Assembly (NCBI GenBank): GCA_045540355.1
Contig: JAZQHB010000062.1
Coordinates: forward strand, 1-6,649
DNA length: 6,649 nt
Direction of reading: 5' to 3'
Source: RGIG2945 sp045540355
Lineage (GTDB): Bacteria; Bacillota; Clostridia; Oscillospirales; Acutalibacteraceae
A program made the position numbers and the translations under genes. Numbering within the stretch: position 1 is the first letter of the stretch; each line of letters starts with the position of its first letter. The notes under the pieces were generated by a model that saw nothing but the letters and a program-made list of their open reading frames with translations, did no database searches and was not told the DNA's origin. Shown here piece after piece: positions 1 to 4,500 of this stretch.

Positions 1-1
1 T

Positions 2-376
2 ATAGGAACATTAAAGATTCCTGAACTTGATTTATCGGTCAAAATTTATGACGGTACAACAAATTCTGTACTTGCAAAAGGTGTAGGTCATTTCAAGGAT
101 ACATCAATCTGGAATGGTAATGTTTGTCTTGCTGCTCACAACAGAGGTACAAACGACTACTTCGGAGAAATCCATGAGCTTGACTACGGCGATGAAATTA
201 AGCTGACGACCAAGAAAGGTACACGAACCTACAAGGTTTACAGCATTAAGAAAATCTCTGTAAATGACACATCAAGACTGCAAGGCACTGCAGACAATAT
301 TATAACCCTTATCACCTGCGTAAAGAATCAGGCAGACGATTATCGCTGGTGTGTGCAGGGATACCAAGTTAAGTAA
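2..376 (+). CDS. Sortase, C-terminal part (5' end outside window); class D-like
   Basis: This is the last 124 residues of a sortase, the membrane-bound cysteine transpeptidase that cuts a sorting motif (LPxTG or a variant) in secreted proteins and joins them to the cell wall. The visible part opens with the typical beta-strand IGTLKIPELDLSVKIYDG. It then shows the catalytic His in LAAHN (H46 of the fragment), the catalytic Cys in TLITC (C106) and the Arg in DDYRW (R115), so all three active-site residues are present. Sortases are usually about 200-250 residues, so roughly the N-terminal half, including any membrane anchor, is off the left edge. The protein ends nine residues after the Arg with no C-terminal membrane segment. 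Assignment to class D rather than B rests on overall look only. Only 67 bases and no evident terminator separate it from the next gene, so co-transcription is likely. Its likely substrate is the giant adhesin starting at 1592. Confidence 0.93.
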   Translation: MGTLKIPELDLSVKIYDGTTNSVLAKGVGHFKDTSIWNGNVCLAAHNRGTNDYFGEIHELDYGDEIKLTTKKGTRTYKVYSIKKISVNDTSRLQGTADNIITLITCVKNQADDYRWCVQGYQVK

Positions 377-429
377 GTTTTTTAAGTGATACTCACATTC
401 GCAAATTCAACTCTGAAATATATAAACAC

Positions 430-437
430 GAGGAGGA
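430..437 (+). promoter_or_regulatory. Ribosome binding site of the transglutaminase-like gene
   Basis: GAGGAGGA contains the full AGGAGG core (431-436), seven bases before the ATG at 444. This fixes the start of the 356-residue protein and is typical of Firmicutes. No convincing -35/-10 pair was found between 377 and 443, which supports read-through from the sortase gene. Confidence 0.85.
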
Positions 438-443
438 ATCATT

Positions 444-1514
444 ATGAAGTGTATAAGATCCTTTATAATCGGTTTGCTTTGTGGTGCATTTATTTTCGGA
501 GGTACAGCAGTTTTGGCAAATTCTGATGTTTTAGCGAAAATCACAAGTCAAATTTTCTTTTGGAATAACGAAGCAATAGAGCTTGAAGCCTACAACATAA
601 ATGGCTACAACTATGTAAGACTTCGTGATGTGGCAAAGATATTCGGTGTGAATGTTGAGTATTACGAAGACACCAACAGCGTATATCTCGGCGAGGACAA
701 AAAAGAAGAAACTCCCAAGCCTGAACATAAGGTGTTAGACGGAAACGCCTATGCAAAAGAAGATTACTCTCAAAATGCAAATCAGGCAATCTTTAATGAG
801 ATTTACACAAAAGATGCATACAACGCCATTCGTCAATCCATAGTTGATATAACTGAAATTACAAGTAATACGGACGAATACGGCTATAATGCAGATTACA
901 AGTACGCTCATTACATAGATAAGGACTTTACCTTTAACTCTCCGGGGAGAACAGATGAAGCAATGAAATCGGTAGTATCAACATTTTCGGGATATTATTC
1001 GTTCACTTTCGGTTTTGAACCGACAACCAAAAATCTTCACGATTATCCCGGATATCGAATCTGTATGCCACAGGTGCATAAATACTTTGAACCTGCGAAC
1101 AAGGCAACAGATAATTTCGTTGCAGAAATCTCGGGATTAACCGATAAGGAAAAAGTAAAACGCATAGCGGATTATATCTGCGACAGGGTAGCATATAAAG
1201 ATGAAAATGTTGCAGGTATAAACAGAGTGTTCACAGAGACACCACCCGTAAATGCGATTTGCGGAACATATTCAAATGCTTTTGTTTACCTTTGCCAGAG
1301 AGCAGAAATACCTTGTATTTCAGTAGTGGATGATATCCACGCATGGAATGAGGTTTATGTTGATGGTAAATGGCACACAACCGACATCAGCTATTATGAT
1401 GTTGCAAGGACAGACAAGGCGCTGTTCCCTGTAAGATATTCGAGAACTGATCCCAATACAGCTAAAACAAAATTTGCCAAAGAATTGTTAGTACCAATGA
1501 GTACAACGAAGTAA
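444..1514 (+). CDS. Secreted stalk-domain plus transglutaminase-like protein
   Basis: The 356-residue protein begins with a signal peptide (basic MKCIR, hydrophobic core to about residue 24, likely cut after A25 in AVLA-N). Residues about 32-83 look like a copper amine oxidase N-terminal (stalk) domain: GYNYVRLRDVAKIFGVNVEY followed by NSVYL. In other proteins this domain serves as a wall- or surface-associated module, not a copper enzyme. A charged Lys/Glu/Pro linker follows (about 84-100). The C-terminal half is transglutaminase-like, with DKEKVKRIADYICDRVAY leading to the nucleophile C273 (ICGTYSNAF), H299 (DIHAWNEVYVDGKWH) and D314 (TTDISYYD), an intact Cys-His-Asp triad. Such domains in bacteria act as crosslinking enzymes or as cysteine peptidases, and the sequence does not say which. 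There is no sorting signal or lipobox, so it is probably released or loosely wall-bound. A perfect AGGAGG supports the start. It lies between a sortase and a sortase-type adhesin, which suggests a role in surface assembly; the substrate is unknown. Confidence 0.93.
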   Translation: MKCIRSFIIGLLCGAFIFGGTAVLANSDVLAKITSQIFFWNNEAIELEAYNINGYNYVRLRDVAKIFGVNVEYYEDTNSVYLGEDKKEETPKPEHKVLDGNAYAKEDYSQNANQAIFNEIYTKDAYNAIRQSIVDITEITSNTDEYGYNADYKYAHYIDKDFTFNSPGRTDEAMKSVVSTFSGYYSFTFGFEPTTKNLHDYPGYRICMPQVHKYFEPANKATDNFVAEISGLTDKEKVKRIADYICDRVAYKDENVAGINRVFTETPPVNAICGTYSNAFVYLCQRAEIPCISVVDDIHAWNEVYVDGKWHTTDISYYDVARTDKALFPVRYSRTDPNTAKTKFAKELLVPMSTTK

Positions 1515-1531
1515 ACTTAATATTTTAACTT

Positions 1532-1565
1532 AGCAGACTTTTTAAAATAAAGGTCTGCTTTTTTT
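1532..1565 (+). terminator. Intrinsic (Rho-independent) terminator
   Basis: AGCAGAC (1532-1538) pairs with GTCTGCT (1553-1559). The stem can be extended inward by four more pairs, one of them G-U, leaving a TAAAAT loop. A run of seven T (1559-1565) follows. It starts 17 bases after the stop of the transglutaminase-like gene and ends only 26 bases before the adhesin start. It therefore closes the sortase/transglutaminase transcript or attenuates read-through into the adhesin. Confidence 0.88.
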
Positions 1566-1570
1566 ATTAT
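1542..1570 (+). promoter_or_regulatory. Possible sigma-A-type promoter overlapping the terminator
   Basis: TTAAAA (1542-1547, four of six matches to TTGACA) and TATTAT (1565-1570, five of six matches to TATAAT) are 17 bases apart. If used, transcription would begin near 1577, right at the ribosome binding site, giving a very short leader. The region is A/T-rich, so a chance match is quite possible. The element is listed because the adhesin gene otherwise has no room for a promoter of its own after the terminator. Confidence 0.22.
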
Positions 1571-1577
1571 CTAAATG

Positions 1578-1584
1578 AGAGGAG
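1578..1584 (+). promoter_or_regulatory. Ribosome binding site of the adhesin gene
   Basis: AGAGGAG lies seven bases before the ATG at 1592. It decides this start over the in-frame internal ATGs further on. The peptide from this ATG also begins with a proper signal sequence. Confidence 0.82.
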
Positions 1585-1591
1585 AATTAAG

Positions 1592-4500
1592 ATGTCAAAA
1601 AAACATTATGGTAGAAAGTTAATATCATTGCTGCTGCTTGTATCAATGATTTTCTCGATGTTCGTAACAGCCAATGCAGAAACGATTTCTGACGGCAAAG
1701 CAAAAACTGTAACGATTACAATGAATGAGAAATTCAGCATTATGAGTACAACAGATGGCGTTAAACTTAACGGATATGCCTGGAGCTATAAGACTGATAC
1801 GGGTATTGAGGGACCTGCATACTGTATCAACTTTGGTCTTAAGAATCCGCCAAACAATAAGAAACTTACCATCGGTGGTAAATATACAGCTACACCGCCT
1901 ACAATCGGTGCATTTGCATCAGGTTATCCGCAACGTTCACTTGAAGACTTTAGAATGCTTTATAGCCCTGAAAGTCCTGTTCTTGCAGACTTAACCCGCG
2001 AAGAATATGCAAGTGCAACACAGATTGCAATATGGGCTACACTCGGTCAGGTAGGCGTACACGGAACTGCTTTTACAAGCGGTCGTGCAATCCTTGAAGA
2101 ACCGACAAGCAATATGTCTCAAATCAGAGTGTATGAAGCAATTAAGGTTATTCTTTTCAACGCAAGTTTTTGGGATGAGCCTTTAGAGTCAGGTATGCAT
2201 ATCCGTCTTGGCAGATACGAACCGGGTAATGTTCTTAATATTGAACATAAATCAGGTATTTCGGGTGCTGAACAGGACGGTGCTTATGGCATCAAGAAAG
2301 AAACCATAAACGGTATTGAATATTACACAAGAGAACTTGTGGCAGCATCAGCAACATCAACTTTCAAGAATGATTATTGTATTGATTTGCAGACACATGA
2401 TGCACCTGAAGGTACAATCTTCACAGGTCTTGATAATGTTCCTTTACAGACTTATGTATGGGAAGGTACAACTTTATGGAGAGTACCTACAAAAGCGGCA
2501 GTTACTAACCTAAATCTTAATGATGAAGAGTACGCAGGCGATTTCAAGATTTGTATTCCGGTAAGAAATGCTCCTGAATCTTGTGAAATCAATATTACTG
2601 CAACAGCAACAACAACACAGTATTCGGTTTATCTTGCAAATAACACCGATGAAACCGAACAGAGCTATGTTATCGCAGATCCACAGTATGCGTTTATGGG
2701 ATGTAACGGTAAAGTAGTATGGAAAAAGGTAATTTCTCCTTACGGCAGACTTGTTGTAAACAAGGTTGACGATATGGGAAATCCTTTGCAGGGTGCTATA
2801 TTTGAACTTGTTGGCGCTGATGGAAGCAAGTTTACCGGAACAAGTGATGTGAACGGTCAGATTATTTGGGAAGAACTTAATCCTGATGTGCAGTACACAT
2901 TAAATGAGGTTCAGGCACCGGAAGGCTTTCATAAGGCAGCATCGCAAACAATAAGTGTTCCCGCAGGTCAGACACAGACTGTAAGTGTAACGAATACAAG
3001 TTACTCTCGTTTCAAACTGTTAAAGGTTGACGCACAAAACGGAAATCCGCTTATGGGTGCAACCTTTAAGATTGAGCAGACAGATGGCAGTTTTTCAACA
3101 GAGGTAACGATGGGACATACAGGTGCTATCGAATTTGAGGGTGTAGAGCTTCCTTTTGGCTCATATAGAGTATATGAGGTAAAAGCTCCTGCAGGTTATG
3201 AAAAAGATAACAGCGTACAGACTTTCAAATGGGATGGAACAAAGGATGTAACCATAACCTTTAAGAATGTGAGAACTCCGTCACTTGTAATTGTAAAGAT
3301 GGATAAGGATACCCACAATCCTTTGGAGGATGTATCCTTTAAGATTTACAAAGACGGAAAGTTAGTTACAACCGTAACGACAGATAATGCAGGTTATGCA
3401 AGAGCATCAGGACTTACCGAAGGATATTACGAGGTAGTAGAATCTGTTGCTGCTGAAGGATATGTATTAGATACCGAAAGACACGGTGTTCATATTGATC
3501 CATACAATCCAGCTGTAGATAAAGATCCTGTTCTTGTTTTAACCAATAGCAGAAAGCCCGGACTTATTATCGAAAAACTCGATAGCCAGACTTTAGAGCC
3601 GATGCAAGGTACTGTATTTGAAGTGTATAAGGACACAACCAAAATCGGCACTTATACAACTGACAGAAACGGTGAAATTGAGATTTCTGACTTAGAGCCG
3701 GGAACTTATACAGTTAAGGAAGTTAAGACAGATTCAAGTCATGTTGTGCAGGGATGTCCGCAGTCTATTGAACTTGTTGCAGGAAAAGAAGCACGACTTA
3801 TTTTCTTCAACAAGATAAAGCCTGGTATTTCAATTCTGAAAATTGATTCCGAAACAAAGAAACCTTTGGAAAATGCAGTATTCAGAATTGATAAGGTTGA
3901 CGGTACATTCACAAAAGAATATACAACCGACAGATATGGTGAAATTGTTCTTGAAGATTTAGAGCCAGGCGCATATACAGTAACGGAAGTGTCTGCTCCG
4001 AGCGGCTATGTTATAGACCGTGAAAGCAGAACCTTTGAAGCATTAGCCGATGGCAGCGTTCAGCTTGTGTTTACTAACACCAAAAACCCTGATTTGACGG
4101 TATATAAAATCGACTCAAATACAGGCAAAGCGTTGGAAGGTGCTGTAATCAGAATAAGCAATCTGTCAGGCAGCCAGACCTTTGATAAAGTAACTGATGC
4201 AGATGGTAAAATCGTGCTTGAGGGTATGGCGGAAGGCATTTATACTGTGCAGGAAATCACAGCTCCAACAGGCTATCTCTTAAACAGTGAACTCTACCAT
4301 GTAACACTCGAAGCAGGTGGAGAAAATGAAATTGTCATTCAGAATACGAGAAAACCGAGCCTTACAATTAAGAAGTATGACAGTTTGACAGGCAAACCTA
4401 TGGCAGATACCAAATTCGAGGTTTACCTTGATACTACCTTAATCGGCACATACATCACTAACTCCAAAGGCGAAATTCTGCTTTACGACTTAAAAACAGG

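Noticed and set aside
377..443. Promoter or terminator between the sortase and the transglutaminase-like gene
   Set aside because: TATATA/TATAAA sequences near 417-426 lack a well spaced -35, and the only hairpin (GTGA/TCAC near 386-396) is four pairs with no T run.
531..1194. Minus-strand open frames inside the transglutaminase-like gene
   Set aside because: No start signals and low-complexity, implausible peptides; fully overlapped by a well supported gene.
1755..2513. Short + strand open frames at 1755-1994 and 2316-2513
   Set aside because: They lie in another frame inside the adhesin, have no ribosome binding site, and their peptides show no domain. The frame from 1592 gives clear thioester and repeat signatures.
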